Source: Mucilaginibacter cryoferens
GTDB lineage: Bacteria; Bacteroidota; Bacteroidia; Sphingobacteriales; Sphingobacteriaceae
Direction: 5' to 3'
DNA length: 64,000 bases
Assembly: GCF_014205845.1 (NCBI RefSeq)
Contig: NZ_JACHCR010000012.1
Location: 109,004-173,003 of the forward strand
Shown here piece after piece: positions 55,013 to 63,915 of the stretch (its first letter is position 1; every line of letters begins with the position of its first letter). The translations under genes were made by a program, and so were the position numbers. Under the pieces are notes generated by a model, which had not been told where the DNA came from, ran no database searches, and saw nothing but the letters and a program-made list of their open reading frames with translations.

Positions 55013-55483
55013 TCGCCACCGGAGAGCATCCCCTTTCGCTGGCGCACGCGTATCGCGTGTGCCCAACTGACAGGTATGCGTCATGCCTGGTCTTTTTAAT
55101 TTCAATAATAGCATGTGGATAATGACACACGCGTGCGCCAGCAGCGCGAACCATCACTTATTTAGTTTCAACAGGAATTTTCTATTTCCACGCAGCTCGC
55201 GTTAAGGATGGCAGCGAATACCGGCCTCGCGGCTAATGCCTGCGCAGTATAAGCGTACAGCCTGGCCCGCCCCTATCGGCGGGAAACGCCCTTTTGAAGA
55301 ATTAGAGAAAAACCAACAGAACAAACTTATTTACAGATTATTACACCAAATTAGTAGGTTTTATCAAACCAGATATCTTATCTTTATACTAGGAAAACCA
55401 AACAGGCTTTTTACCAGTTGCCTGTTATACCTAATTGATTTTCGCGGTACAAAATTAACCTGTTTATACAAAACCTACAGGAT
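55013..55483. other. 471-base intergenic region with a palindromic element
   Basis: Holds the inverted-repeat element at 55038-55142 and a TGCCTGCGCAGTATAAG to GGCGGGAAACGCCC stretch (about 55227-55292). An open frame at 55236-55487 lacks recognisable domains and is not called as a gene. Confidence 0.55.
55038..55142. repeat. MITE-like inverted-repeat element
   Basis: Perfect 14-bp inverted ends GCTGGCGCACGCGT (55038-55051) and ACGCGTGCGCCAGC (55129-55142) flank a 77-base centre. No coding capacity and no obvious target-site duplication. It resembles short interspersed elements or MITEs. Confidence 0.7.
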
Positions 55484-56728
55484 ATGAGGCAGACCATCCT
55501 AACCTTTATTACAGTAATTGATCCCGCTCAAAAAACAACGCTGAAGGGCATATTGGAGACCATTAGGGGCAACCTGCTTGGCAACGCTTATATCGCTTTT
55601 CCATCAGTTACACGGCTCCATTTTGCAAGCTTTGTGATAGCCAATGACCAGGACACCGAATCGTTGCTGGTATTTGAGAACAATTTTGACGGCGAGGTAT
55701 CGGAATACCTTGATGAACTGTTGTCGGTAGCCGGTCAGGGTCTGCACCAAATTTATGAGTGCTGTACAGATTACCGGGGATCGACTTTTAACGCCCATCA
55801 TTTAAAACACTTTTTGCTGGAAAAAATAACACGGCCGAATGCCTTCCACATTGGCAATGTTGGCCGGGCGGCAAAGGTGATTAAAGACAACCAACAGACG
55901 CGCGAAAAACTGCAGGGCTGCCTGGATGACATTTTCAGCAAAACATCGCCCGGGAGTATTTCTGCTGTACAGCTTCGTACGCAGTTGCTGGCTTTCGCTT
56001 CTGCGCAATTGCCTGGCTCATCCACACCCATACCTCCTCATGAAACCTTTGCGGCAAAGGTGGTGAACTGGACAAAATTAATACTGTTTGTTATTATAGG
56101 GCTGCCTGTTTTGTTGATACCGGCGCTGATAGCGCTGCCCGTACTGCGCCGCCTGGAGAAAACAGACGAGGTTGACAAAACCCCGCCATCAACAGCAGAA
56201 GTTGAACAGTTTATAGCAACAGAAAACCATATTACGCAAAACCATCTTGCAGTAGTTACCGATATTAAGCTGCCTAAATTTCGTTTATACCTGCTCAAAT
56301 TTGTGTTGTTTGCAGTTAACCTGGTGGCACGCACAGCCACTAATGGCAAGCTGAGCGGCATACCAAGTATCCATTTCGCGCACTGGTCGATTATTAACGA
56401 CGACAAGCAGATGCTTTTTCTGAGTAATTACGACGGCAGCTGGATTAGCTATCTTGACGATTTTATTGATAAGGCCGCCACCGGTTTAACGGGAATATGG
56501 AGTAACTCGAAAGGGTTCCCCTCTACCCGATTCCTGGTGCTTGATGGCGCCCGCGATGAAGTGCGGTTTAAGGCTTATTCCCGCAACCACCAGGTACCAT
56601 CGCTGGTTTGGTACAGCGCTTACCGCGATTTGACCGTGCAAAACGTTGACAAAGACAGTAAAATAAGGGAGGGGATTGCAAAAACGTTCTCCGAATCTGA
56701 AACCGAAGCTTGGCTTAAACTTTTTTAA
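55484..56728 (+). CDS. Membrane protein with duplicated HFA-x-(W/F)-x-I-x-(N/D)D domain
   Basis: A 414-residue protein made of two similar halves joined by a membrane segment (about 195-222). The first copy has LHFASFVIANDQDTESLLVFENNFDGEVSEYLDELL (about 45-85). The second has IHFAHWSIINDDKQMLFLSNYDGSWISYLDDFI (about 295-330), followed by TGLTGIWSNSKGFPSTRF. A DyP-type peroxidase gene follows five bases later. From memory I associate this kind of protein with Dyp peroxidases in other phyla, but its activity is unknown to me. It may be a membrane-linked partner of the peroxidase. Confidence 0.75.
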   Translation: MRQTILTFITVIDPAQKTTLKGILETIRGNLLGNAYIAFPSVTRLHFASFVIANDQDTESLLVFENNFDGEVSEYLDELLSVAGQGLHQIYECCTDYRGSTFNAHHLKHFLLEKITRPNAFHIGNVGRAAKVIKDNQQTREKLQGCLDDIFSKTSPGSISAVQLRTQLLAFASAQLPGSSTPIPPHETFAAKVVNWTKLILFVIIGLPVLLIPALIALPVLRRLEKTDEVDKTPPSTAEVEQFIATENHITQNHLAVVTDIKLPKFRLYLLKFVLFAVNLVARTATNGKLSGIPSIHFAHWSIINDDKQMLFLSNYDGSWISYLDDFIDKAATGLTGIWSNSKGFPSTRFLVLDGARDEVRFKAYSRNHQVPSLVWYSAYRDLTVQNVDKDSKIREGIAKTFSESETEAWLKLF

Positions 56729-56733
56729 CCGAT

Positions 56734-58101
56734 ATGGCATCACTAAATTTTTCTGACATCCAGGGTTTTGTTTTGAGCTCATACGCTACAAAAATGCCCT
56801 GCGCCAACTACCTGCTACTGAAGGTAACTGATGTGAAAGCCTGCAAGGCATGGCTGGGATCGATCATCCCGCAGATTACGACGGGAACCGACCGTAAAAA
56901 TGATTTTAGCCTCAACATTGCTTTTTGCGCTACGGCGTTCCGCAGTTTTGGCTTTACGGAGGCTGATATGATAAGCTTTTCGGCAGCGTTTCAGGAAGGT
57001 ATGATCACCGAGACAAGGCGACAAATAATGGGAGATACCGGGAACAATAAGCCCGATAACTGGACATGGGGCAACGATAAGCGCGGTGTGGATATCCTGC
57101 TGCTGCTTTTCGCCATTGACGAAACGGAGCTAAAGAAAAAGCTAACAGCCCTTGAGGCTGGTATTTTGGAATCGGGTGGTGTTGAGGTGGTGCAGTCGCT
57201 ACCAGCAGGTCGCCAGCCCGATTCGAAAGAGCATTTTGGCTTTTTAGATGGCATAGGGCAGCCTACAATTGAAGGAACCGGGCAGAAAGAGCGGCAACTG
57301 ACCAGAACGGGCCATGCAACGGAACTTAAAGCAGGCGAATTTGTGCTGGGTTACGAGAATGAAATGCAAAAGATAGATCCGCTGCCGGCCATAGCGGGCG
57401 CGCCCGAATTTGGAAAAAATGGCACCTATCTTGTGTTTAGGCAGATAGAACAGCATGTGCACCGCTTTTGGAACTACGTTAAAGAAACAGCAATAACCAT
57501 TAACGCCCAGGCTGGTGTTGCCGACCAGGATAAACTGGCCGCCAAGATGGTTGGACGATGGAAGAGCGGTGCTCCACTTGCTGAATACCCGGATGCCGAC
57601 CCTGCGCCAACGGGTACCAATGAAGAAAATAATTTTGGTTTTGCTGCCAATGATCAATCGGGCGCCAAATGCCCGATTGGGGCACATATCCGGCGCACTA
57701 ATCCGCGCGATTCGTTATTCGATGATCCAAAGATGTCTACACTAACCGTAAGGCGGCACAGAATCATCCGCAGGGGCCGCTCCTACGGCCACCGGACGGA
57801 AGACGTTTATACCGATGACAGGGAAGAACGCGGTTTGCATTTTATCTGTATCAACAGCAATATTGAACGGCAATTTGAATTTACACAGCAAACCTGGGTA
57901 AACAACCTCAATTTTGCCGCGCTTGACCATGAGACAGATCCGCTGGTTGGTCAGCGCGATCCTAACAGCATGTTTTCTATACAGGGCTGCCCCGCCCGCA
58001 CAAGAATCCATAACCTGCCAGATTTTGTGACCATTAAAGGAGGAGCCTATTTTTTTATGCCAGGCATGGCAGCGCTGCTGGAATTGGTGAAAGAGAGGTG
58101 A
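56734..58101 (+). CDS. Dyp-type haem peroxidase
   Basis: A 455-residue protein starting NFSDIQGFVLSSYATKMPCANYLLL. It carries the GxxDG motif as HFGFLDGIGQP (about residue 170), the proximal haem His in GAHIRRTNPRD (about 310), and the distal Arg region IIRRGRSYG. Dye-decolourising peroxidases use hydrogen peroxide to oxidise dyes, lignin-type compounds or other substrates; the physiological substrate is seldom known. No export signal is seen. It lies five bases after the duplicated-domain membrane protein and is probably co-expressed with it. Confidence 0.93.
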   Translation: MASLNFSDIQGFVLSSYATKMPCANYLLLKVTDVKACKAWLGSIIPQITTGTDRKNDFSLNIAFCATAFRSFGFTEADMISFSAAFQEGMITETRRQIMGDTGNNKPDNWTWGNDKRGVDILLLLFAIDETELKKKLTALEAGILESGGVEVVQSLPAGRQPDSKEHFGFLDGIGQPTIEGTGQKERQLTRTGHATELKAGEFVLGYENEMQKIDPLPAIAGAPEFGKNGTYLVFRQIEQHVHRFWNYVKETAITINAQAGVADQDKLAAKMVGRWKSGAPLAEYPDADPAPTGTNEENNFGFAANDQSGAKCPIGAHIRRTNPRDSLFDDPKMSTLTVRRHRIIRRGRSYGHRTEDVYTDDREERGLHFICINSNIERQFEFTQQTWVNNLNFAALDHETDPLVGQRDPNSMFSIQGCPARTRIHNLPDFVTIKGGAYFFMPGMAALLELVKER

Positions 58102-58154
58102 GGTTCGGGTTGCGGGATTGTTGGATTCTGGGATGATCCTTGATCGTTACAATG

Positions 58155-58177
58155 GTTCGAAGTCTCCGACTTCGAAC
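58155..58177. repeat. Short palindrome (GAAGTC type)
   Basis: GTTCGAAGTC and GACTTCGAAC (10 bp, loop TCC) form a perfect hairpin after the peroxidase gene. It shares its core with 34418-34441. No T run follows. Confidence 0.6.
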
Positions 58178-58335
58178 AGCGCCCGGCAGAAAACAGCGCG
58201 AAAAACCGGAACTTAAATTAGGCATCACCTTCTTAATGCATAATTTGTATTAACTACTAACTGATCTAAAGAACGATTGAAGGAATATTTTAGAATTAGC
58301 TATTTGGGCGATTATTGTAATATTTTATTTAATAC

Positions 58336-60792
58336 TTACAACGCATCATCAATTCGCTTATCGGGGTTATCTTCTTTTTTCTTCGGCGGTTTGCGGGTGC
58401 CTGTGCTTTTACCAAAACGATAAGTAAAGGTTAAAGTACCCCTTGAACCAACCGTACGCCGCTCAAAATCCAAAAGCAATGCATCGCTGCTTCTTAAAAA
58501 TGCCCATTTACGGCTATTAAAAATGTCGACACTATTAAAGCTTAAGGAGGCTTGGTTCCCCGGAAAATCATATTTAGCACCGGCATCCAGCCCAAATGCC
58601 GGGCGGTTTTTGTCTTGTACAATAATGTCGGCCGCACGGTAATCTGCCCTGATCTGTACAGAAAGGCTTTTTATGAGCGATATATTATTAGTGATATTAG
58701 CATTCCAGCTCAGGCCGCTATTAGCCGTAATTCCATATTGCGGGGCTGCATCATTTTGTCGCCGAAAAATATTTGCATTCGCGGTAAAGTCCCAAGCCTT
58801 TATTAAATCAAAATGACCTATCAGCTCAAGGCCTGTTGTGGTAGAATGTTTTAAATTTTGAGCCGTTGTTGTAATAAGCCCGTTAACCGGGTCGCTCTCT
58901 ATATGTTTAATCACATTATTAAGCCGGCTGTAATAGATGCTTGAGGTAAACGAAATATTTTGCCAGTTTTTGTTGTAACCCAACTCCAAAGCGTTGATAC
59001 TTTCTGGTATCAAATGCGGATTGCCTGTTTCATAGTTGGTAGGATCAGAAAAATCTGTTGAGGGATTAAGCTCCCGTGGGGTAGGCCGCGTTATCCGGTT
59101 GGTAAAGCTAAATTGCAGCTGCTGATCTCCTTTAAATTTCTGTGTTAAAAACAGGCTGGGGTAAAGCCCCTTACTCGGAACTCTTATTGGCGTACGATAT
59201 AACGAGTTGTTTGCATCGTAGCCCTGAAATGTAGCATTTAAATGAGCGTCTTCTCCCCTCAAACCTATTTCATAACTAAAGTTACTGATCTGGTTTTGGT
59301 AGTTTAAATATATCGCATTAACCTTTTTATTGCTGCTGAAAAGGTTAGTAAAAGCATAAATTGGATCTGCGCCTAAGCTGGTAAGCCGATAAGCAAACTG
59401 ATTGTTGTTCCCTAGGCTTATCTGGCTCCTAAAACCGGCAGATAGTTGCCCCGTTTTACCCGCAGGCAATACATAATCGGCTTGTATATTATAATTGGCA
59501 CCATTGTTCCATAGGTCGCTTTCTAAGGGGTCGGGCGAGGTCGCGTAGTTGTTAACATTGGTTTTATATATCTGAAAATTTCTGGAAGTGCCACGTGAAA
59601 AAGCAAAATTAAAGGTTAACTCTTCCCGGGGCTTTTTAAAGTGTTGGCTGTAATCAAGGTCAAACTCATAGCTTTTGCCATTACTATTGGTTGTATTGCT
59701 TTGGGTACTAAATTGTGTGGGAATACCGTTTGCATCCCGGTTATCAATATCTAAAAGCTCATCCCGGTGCGTATTACGTAAATTAAGGTTACCAGAAACA
59801 CTCAATATGCTTTTTGGCGCTATTGAATAATCGATACCGGCTTTTAAATTTTGCACCTTGTTGCTGGTGGTAGAGGGGAATAGCTCATTCGAAAAAACAG
59901 TTGCATCGGTGGGCTTTAAAAAAGTGAGATACTGAAAACCGTTGCTATAGGTATCACCATCGCGCAGACTATAATTTCCGTAAACATTTATCTTATTGGT
60001 TTGGTAACTTAAATTTGCACTGCCATTATAATTATTGCGGGTACCTGCCGCCAGGGTTGCCGCTCCGTTAAACCCGACTTTGCTATTCTTTTTTAGCACA
60101 ATATTGATAACACCCTGGCCTTCGGCATCATATTTAGCAGATGGATTGGCAATTACTTCTACGCTTTCAATAGAACCAGCAGGAATTGATTGAAGGATTT
60201 GCGAAACATCTCCGCCGGCGATAAGAGAGGGCTTACCATCAATTAATACTTTCACCCCCGTAGACCCGCGCAAGCTTACGTTGCCATTTACATCAATTTG
60301 CAGAGTGGATACATTCTGCAGCAAATCTGCCGCGGTACCACCCTGGCTTACCAGGCTTTGGTTCACCGAAAAAACTTTTTTCCCGTCTTTATTTTGTATC
60401 GTAGATTTCTTTGCGGTAACTGTAACCTCATTTAGTACTTTGTTAGGAGCTGCACTCATCTCCATATCGCCCAAATTCAAAGTACTACTCTCCTGCCTAA
60501 CAATAATATTTTCCTTAATAATCGGATCATAGCCTATAAAACTTAGCCGGAGTGAAAATGTGCCGACAGGTAAATTGTTCAAAATAAAATTGCCGTTTAT
60601 ATCTGTTTGCGTACCCCCAATATTCGCTTTGGTATTTTGATCTGTTAAAGTTACAGTGGCAAAAGAGATATTTTGGTGAGTTTTGGCATCTTTTATACTA
60701 CCGGTTATTTTCCCGTTATTCTGACCGTATACCCTTACTGCTGCCAATAGTATCAGCAACGTTGTTGTTATTTTCAATTTAAATGATCTCAT
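58336..60792 (-). CDS. TonB-dependent-receptor-like outer-membrane protein
   Basis: An 818-residue protein with a signal peptide (1-23, ending VYGQ), a carboxypeptidase-regulatory-like domain (about 26-110), a plug domain (about 118-225, with DLLQNVSTLQIDVNGNVSLRGS and VLIDGKPSL) and a barrel ending in a tail rich in Lys, Pro and Asp. It belongs to the outer-membrane beta-barrel family 3 group and has no SusD partner. A DUF2911 gene ends two bases before it. The cargo is unknown. Confidence 0.88.
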   Translation of the reverse strand: MRSFKLKITTTLLILLAAVRVYGQNNGKITGSIKDAKTHQNISFATVTLTDQNTKANIGGTQTDINGNFILNNLPVGTFSLRLSFIGYDPIIKENIIVRQESSTLNLGDMEMSAAPNKVLNEVTVTAKKSTIQNKDGKKVFSVNQSLVSQGGTAADLLQNVSTLQIDVNGNVSLRGSTGVKVLIDGKPSLIAGGDVSQILQSIPAGSIESVEVIANPSAKYDAEGQGVINIVLKKNSKVGFNGAATLAAGTRNNYNGSANLSYQTNKINVYGNYSLRDGDTYSNGFQYLTFLKPTDATVFSNELFPSTTSNKVQNLKAGIDYSIAPKSILSVSGNLNLRNTHRDELLDIDNRDANGIPTQFSTQSNTTNSNGKSYEFDLDYSQHFKKPREELTFNFAFSRGTSRNFQIYKTNVNNYATSPDPLESDLWNNGANYNIQADYVLPAGKTGQLSAGFRSQISLGNNNQFAYRLTSLGADPIYAFTNLFSSNKKVNAIYLNYQNQISNFSYEIGLRGEDAHLNATFQGYDANNSLYRTPIRVPSKGLYPSLFLTQKFKGDQQLQFSFTNRITRPTPRELNPSTDFSDPTNYETGNPHLIPESINALELGYNKNWQNISFTSSIYYSRLNNVIKHIESDPVNGLITTTAQNLKHSTTTGLELIGHFDLIKAWDFTANANIFRRQNDAAPQYGITANSGLSWNANITNNISLIKSLSVQIRADYRAADIIVQDKNRPAFGLDAGAKYDFPGNQASLSFNSVDIFNSRKWAFLRSSDALLLDFERRTVGSRGTLTFTYRFGKSTGTRKPPKKKEDNPDKRIDDAL

Positions 60793-60793
60793 T

Positions 60794-61324
60794 TTAATCT
60801 ACTGGTTCGGGCGATACGGGTACAAAAACGGAGAGCATCTCCCATGTTAATGAAAATCCGCCGGGTACAATTTTATAAACCAGCATCTCCTGCCCGGTAT
60901 CCAGGGGCTGTGCCGCTACGTTTACGCGTATCGCATCCTTGGTTTTATCGTATTTAAAAGCTCCCCACTGGTCGGCAACATTGTTAAAGATGGCAACCCA
61001 TTGGTTGGCCTTACCCGGAATAATGAAAAAGCCGTATTTACCGGCGGGCAAATATTGCCCGCCTATTCTCAGGGGTAAGTCGGTTTCAAATGTGGTAGCC
61101 TCATTGGCACCTGCCCGCCATACGGTATCATAAGGCACCAATCCGCCCCATATTTTTCGCCCTTTAACAGAGGGACTGCTGTAATTGATGGTGACGGTAG
61201 CATCGTCTAACTTCCCGGTAACGGATTCGGGAGGGCTTACTCTTGGTTTGTGAACCTGAGCATCAGCAGGAATTGACAGCATCACTGCCAATAACATAAA
61301 GATCGTGTTGATAATTTTTTTCAT
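60794..61324 (-). CDS. DUF2911 exported protein
   Basis: About 176 residues from the ATG at 61324, chosen for the signal peptide MKKIINTIFMLLAVMLSIPADAQ; the frame opens further upstream at 61375. The DUF2911 domain follows, with INYSSPSVKGRKIWGGLVPYDTVWRAGANEATTFETD and the later PAGKYGFFIIPG. DUF2911 proteins are common in Bacteroidota and of unknown function. It lies two bases before the barrel gene on the same strand, so both are likely one transcript. It is divergent from the LytS-like kinase gene. Confidence 0.9.
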   Translation of the reverse strand: MKKIINTIFMLLAVMLSIPADAQVHKPRVSPPESVTGKLDDATVTINYSSPSVKGRKIWGGLVPYDTVWRAGANEATTFETDLPLRIGGQYLPAGKYGFFIIPGKANQWVAIFNNVADQWGAFKYDKTKDAIRVNVAAQPLDTGQEMLVYKIVPGGFSLTWEMLSVFVPVSPEPVD

Positions 61325-61691
61325 GCGTTTGGTTATTGATGAACAAAGCTGCTTTTTGCAATTCGTTTTCAACAATCATTTAGATATCATAGGTCTTATT
61401 TCTAACGGCGATGGCAATTTATTCGACAACCTGGTTTTTAGTACCTTTTTAACCGATTATCTGAATTTTTAGGCCAATTGTAGAGAATATTGCCCCAACG
61501 GCATAAAACTATGCCTGAAGAAATAAAAGGTTGGTATTTTTGAATAGGAGCAGCCCTAAAAGTTGGAATAGCCGCTATCGGAAATTTGTTATGATGAATA
61601 ACGAAGAGTTTATTCAGAGAACATACTATTCGAATCATAAAACGGTTTTACAGCTAAATTTAAACCGCCCTTTAAAAAACAAACAGTACTG
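61325..61691. other. 367-base intergenic region before the LytS-like gene
   Basis: AT-rich divergent gap between DUF2911 and the kinase gene. It carries a TATTTTTG box (61535-61542) that fits TAnnTTTG but is 150 bases from the kinase start. No convincing ORF or RNA is seen. Confidence 0.45.
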
Positions 61692-62711
61692 ATGGAAATA
61701 TGGAAGTACAAAGCAAGTCTTACTCAGCTTCAGGTGTTGATCTGGGTTGCCGTGCTATTGTTAATTTTTTTCTCGTTGTTGCCGATGGATGGTTTTCTGA
61801 AATCACTACTCTATACGGCAGTTAACACAACCTCTTACGCTATTATCATTTATGGAAATATCCTGATCTTATACCCGGTATTTTACCAAAAAGGAAAATT
61901 TGCATGGTACGGCATAACGGTTGTGCTTTTACTGGTTTCGACAGGCATTTTGCGGGGTTACACCTCTGTTGTGCTTTACCAGCATTTTTTACTGATAAAA
62001 ACAGCCCCGGTAAATTTAGGGATGCTGCTTGGTTATGTACCCGGCGGCGTTTTAATCTATGTACTCAGTCTTGTTTTTCGTATTGCCATTGCTTACTTCA
62101 CTTTAAAGCAGCAAACCGAGGAAATACTGTTACAAAAAAGTCAGGCCGAACTCAATTTACTCAAATCGCAGGTACAACCGCACTTCCTGTTCAATACCCT
62201 AAATAACATTTATTACAAGGTTTATAAGGTCGATCCTACGTCGGCCGGTTTGATAGAGCGGCTTTCAGATATCATGCGCTATTTTGTTGACGAAAGCCCA
62301 AAAGATGTGGTGCCAATAGCCACCGAAGTTGCATTTATTGAAAATTACATGGAGCTTGAAAAAATCAGGATCAGGCATGGCGCCAGTATTAGTTTTGAGA
62401 AGGCGTATAATCCAGACCTTCGCATCCCTCCTATGTTGCTGATGACCTTTGTAGAGAATATTTTCAAACACGGGATCGATAAGTCGCGGAAGCAAAACCC
62501 GATAACTATTTCGCTGACCCAAAAAAATGGCTACCTGCTCTTTAAAACCAGTAATCCCCTAACCGAAACAATAGTAACCACTCAGCCCAACGGATTTGGG
62601 ATAGCCAATTTAACGCAAAGGCTTAAAATGCTATATGGCTCTAATTTTGAGCTGGAAATTGATAAGGAAGAAAAATCATTTACCGCATTTTTAAAAATTC
62701 CGCTTTTATGA
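61692..62711 (+). CDS. LytS/YehU-type sensor histidine kinase
   Basis: A 339-residue protein with four membrane helices (about 13-135) and the His_kinase-type domain, with the phospho-acceptor region QPHFLFNTLNN (His164). The C-terminal ATPase domain has FVENIFKHGI as the N box and GFGIANLTQRL as the G box. This family senses signals through the membrane part and phosphorylates a LytTR response regulator. The partner gene overlaps by four bases (ATGA), so they are co-translated. Confidence 0.95.
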   Translation: MEIWKYKASLTQLQVLIWVAVLLLIFFSLLPMDGFLKSLLYTAVNTTSYAIIIYGNILILYPVFYQKGKFAWYGITVVLLLVSTGILRGYTSVVLYQHFLLIKTAPVNLGMLLGYVPGGVLIYVLSLVFRIAIAYFTLKQQTEEILLQKSQAELNLLKSQVQPHFLFNTLNNIYYKVYKVDPTSAGLIERLSDIMRYFVDESPKDVVPIATEVAFIENYMELEKIRIRHGASISFEKAYNPDLRIPPMLLMTFVENIFKHGIDKSRKQNPITISLTQKNGYLLFKTSNPLTETIVTTQPNGFGIANLTQRLKMLYGSNFELEIDKEEKSFTAFLKIPLL

Positions 62712-63418
62712 ACTTAAACTGCATAATTGTTGACGACGAACCCCATGCTGTTGCCCTTGTAGAACTACTAATTAACCAAAGTACAACATGGACGCTAAAA
62801 GCCAGGTGTTACGATGCCCTGGAGGCACTTGCCTTTTTAAAAAAGAACCAGGTTGATTTTATTTTTCTGGATATTAATATGCCACAACTAACGGGTATAG
62901 AACTTGCCGCCTTGCTACCACCCCAAACCAAAATTGTTTTCACCACCGCTTATTCCGAATATGCGGTAGAGAGTTATGCATTTGAAACAATAGATTATCT
63001 TTTAAAACCCATTACTTTAAAACGTTTTCTCTCATCGGTACAAAAAATAGAGCAATATTTCCTAAAACGTGAACGGGAACCATCCCCTGGCGTGGAGCAT
63101 AGTCTGGATTATTTTTTCGTAAAATCAGGCAAGGTTTTAAGAAAAATAGTTCTTAAGGATATCCTATATTTTGAAGGGGAGAAAGATTATGTAAGGTTAG
63201 TAACTACTACGGAGCAATTATTGATATACCGCCGCCTAAAAGATATAGAGGAGCAGCTTAACCCTCCTTTTGTTAGGGTGCATAACTCATATATAATTAA
63301 CTACGAACAGCTTAGCAAAATTGAAGACAACCATATTTATATAGCTGATAAACGAATACCCGTTAGTGAAAAGTTTAGGGATGGATTTATGGAGATCATC
63401 AACAAAAAGAAATTCTGA
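62708..63418 (+). CDS. LytTR-family response regulator
   Basis: A 236-residue protein with an N-terminal receiver domain (IIVDDEPHAV and the phospho-acceptor Asp55 in IFLDINMP) and a C-terminal LytTR DNA-binding domain (about 130-232; FVKSGKVLRKIVLKDILYFEGEKDYVRL and FVRVHNSYIIN). It binds direct repeats of short motifs upstream of targets when phosphorylated. It is translationally coupled to the LytS-like kinase. The adjacent DUF2911/barrel operon is a plausible target by position only. Confidence 0.95.
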   Translation: MNLNCIIVDDEPHAVALVELLINQSTTWTLKARCYDALEALAFLKKNQVDFIFLDINMPQLTGIELAALLPPQTKIVFTTAYSEYAVESYAFETIDYLLKPITLKRFLSSVQKIEQYFLKREREPSPGVEHSLDYFFVKSGKVLRKIVLKDILYFEGEKDYVRLVTTTEQLLIYRRLKDIEEQLNPPFVRVHNSYIINYEQLSKIEDNHIYIADKRIPVSEKFRDGFMEIINKKKF

Positions 63419-63423
63419 TCTAT

Positions 63424-63507
63424 CCCGAACACCTATCATACTGACTACCTTCACGTTAAGTGTTCGGCCCCGAACACCCGAACAGTGTTAGTCAAAAGCG
63501 AACACCT
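63424..63507. repeat. Repeated CGAACAC motifs with a hairpin
   Basis: CGAACA occurs at about 63426, 63471, 63479 and 63500. The hairpin GTGTTCGG/CCGAACAC spans 63460-63477 (8-bp stem, two-base loop). It lies just after the LytTR gene and before the rRNA terminator; it may end the response-regulator transcript or be a binding site. Confidence 0.45.
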
Positions 63508-63548
63508 TATTGCCTGTGGGCTGGATCAGGTTGCAAAGTATACGAACG

Positions 63549-63579
63549 CAAAAAGCCCTTACCTGTTAAGATAAGAGCT
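63549..63579 (-). terminator. Rho-independent terminator of the rRNA operon
   Basis: Reading on the minus strand after the 5S gene, AGCTCTTATC and GGTAAGGGCT-type arms form a 10-bp stem with two G-T pairs and a six-base loop, followed by TTTTT. A small AGCC/GGCT hairpin lies between it and the 5S end. Confidence 0.8.
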
Positions 63580-63607
63580 TTCGCGATTCAGCCTTTCGGC
63601 TTTTAAG

Positions 63608-63718
63608 ATTGGGCACCGACCTACTCTCCCACGTTTTACCGCAGTACCATCGGCTCTGGCGGGCTTGACTTCTCTGTTCGGAATGGGAAGAGGTAGACAC
63701 CGCCGATATAGGCACCTG
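63608..63718 (-). rRNA. rrf: 5S ribosomal RNA
   Basis: On the minus strand the sequence begins CAGGTGCCTATATCGGCGG and includes CCCATTCCGAACAGAGAAG and the 3' GTGGGAGAGTAGGTCGGTGCC typical of Bacteroidota 5S rRNA. Ends are approximate to a few bases. It follows the 23S gene in the same direction with a spacer of about 200 bases. Confidence 0.95.
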
Positions 63719-63728
63719 AATTTCTTTT

Positions 63729-63805
63729 AGATTTGAGTATGGAGATTTGAGTATGGAGATTGACTTGCGCCAGGTCTCATATCTCACATCTAATAGCTCA
63801 CATCT
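63729..63805. repeat. Tandem and inverted repeat in the 5S-23S spacer
   Basis: The 14-base unit AGATTTGAGTATGG occurs twice in tandem (63729-63742 and 63743-63756), followed by partial complementary TCATATCTCACATCTAATAG copies to 63805. It resembles the GAGATAT repeat between atpA and atpG. Confidence 0.65.
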
Positions 63806-63864
63806 ATTGACATATTATTGAAAGAAGTTCTTGAGTAAAGAAAACAACAGTATTAGTTTTTCTC

Positions 63865-63901
63865 GGTTATACGTACTACGTAAAACGTATGACGTATAAC
63901 C
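63865..63901. repeat. Hairpin in the 5S-23S spacer
   Basis: GGTTATACGTACTACGT (63865-63881) and ACGTATGACGTATAACC (63885-63901) form a 17-bp stem with two mismatches and a three-base loop. It lies just outside the 23S 3' end. Confidence 0.75.
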
Positions 63902-63915
63902 ATTTATTACCTGCT

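Noticed and set aside
55236..55487. 83-codon frame in the gap before the duplicated-domain protein
   Set aside because: Overlaps the next gene start, has no recognised domain, and spans low-quality repeat-like DNA.
61438..61638. 66-codon frame on the minus strand
   Set aside because: Random-looking composition, no start context, lies in a divergent promoter region.
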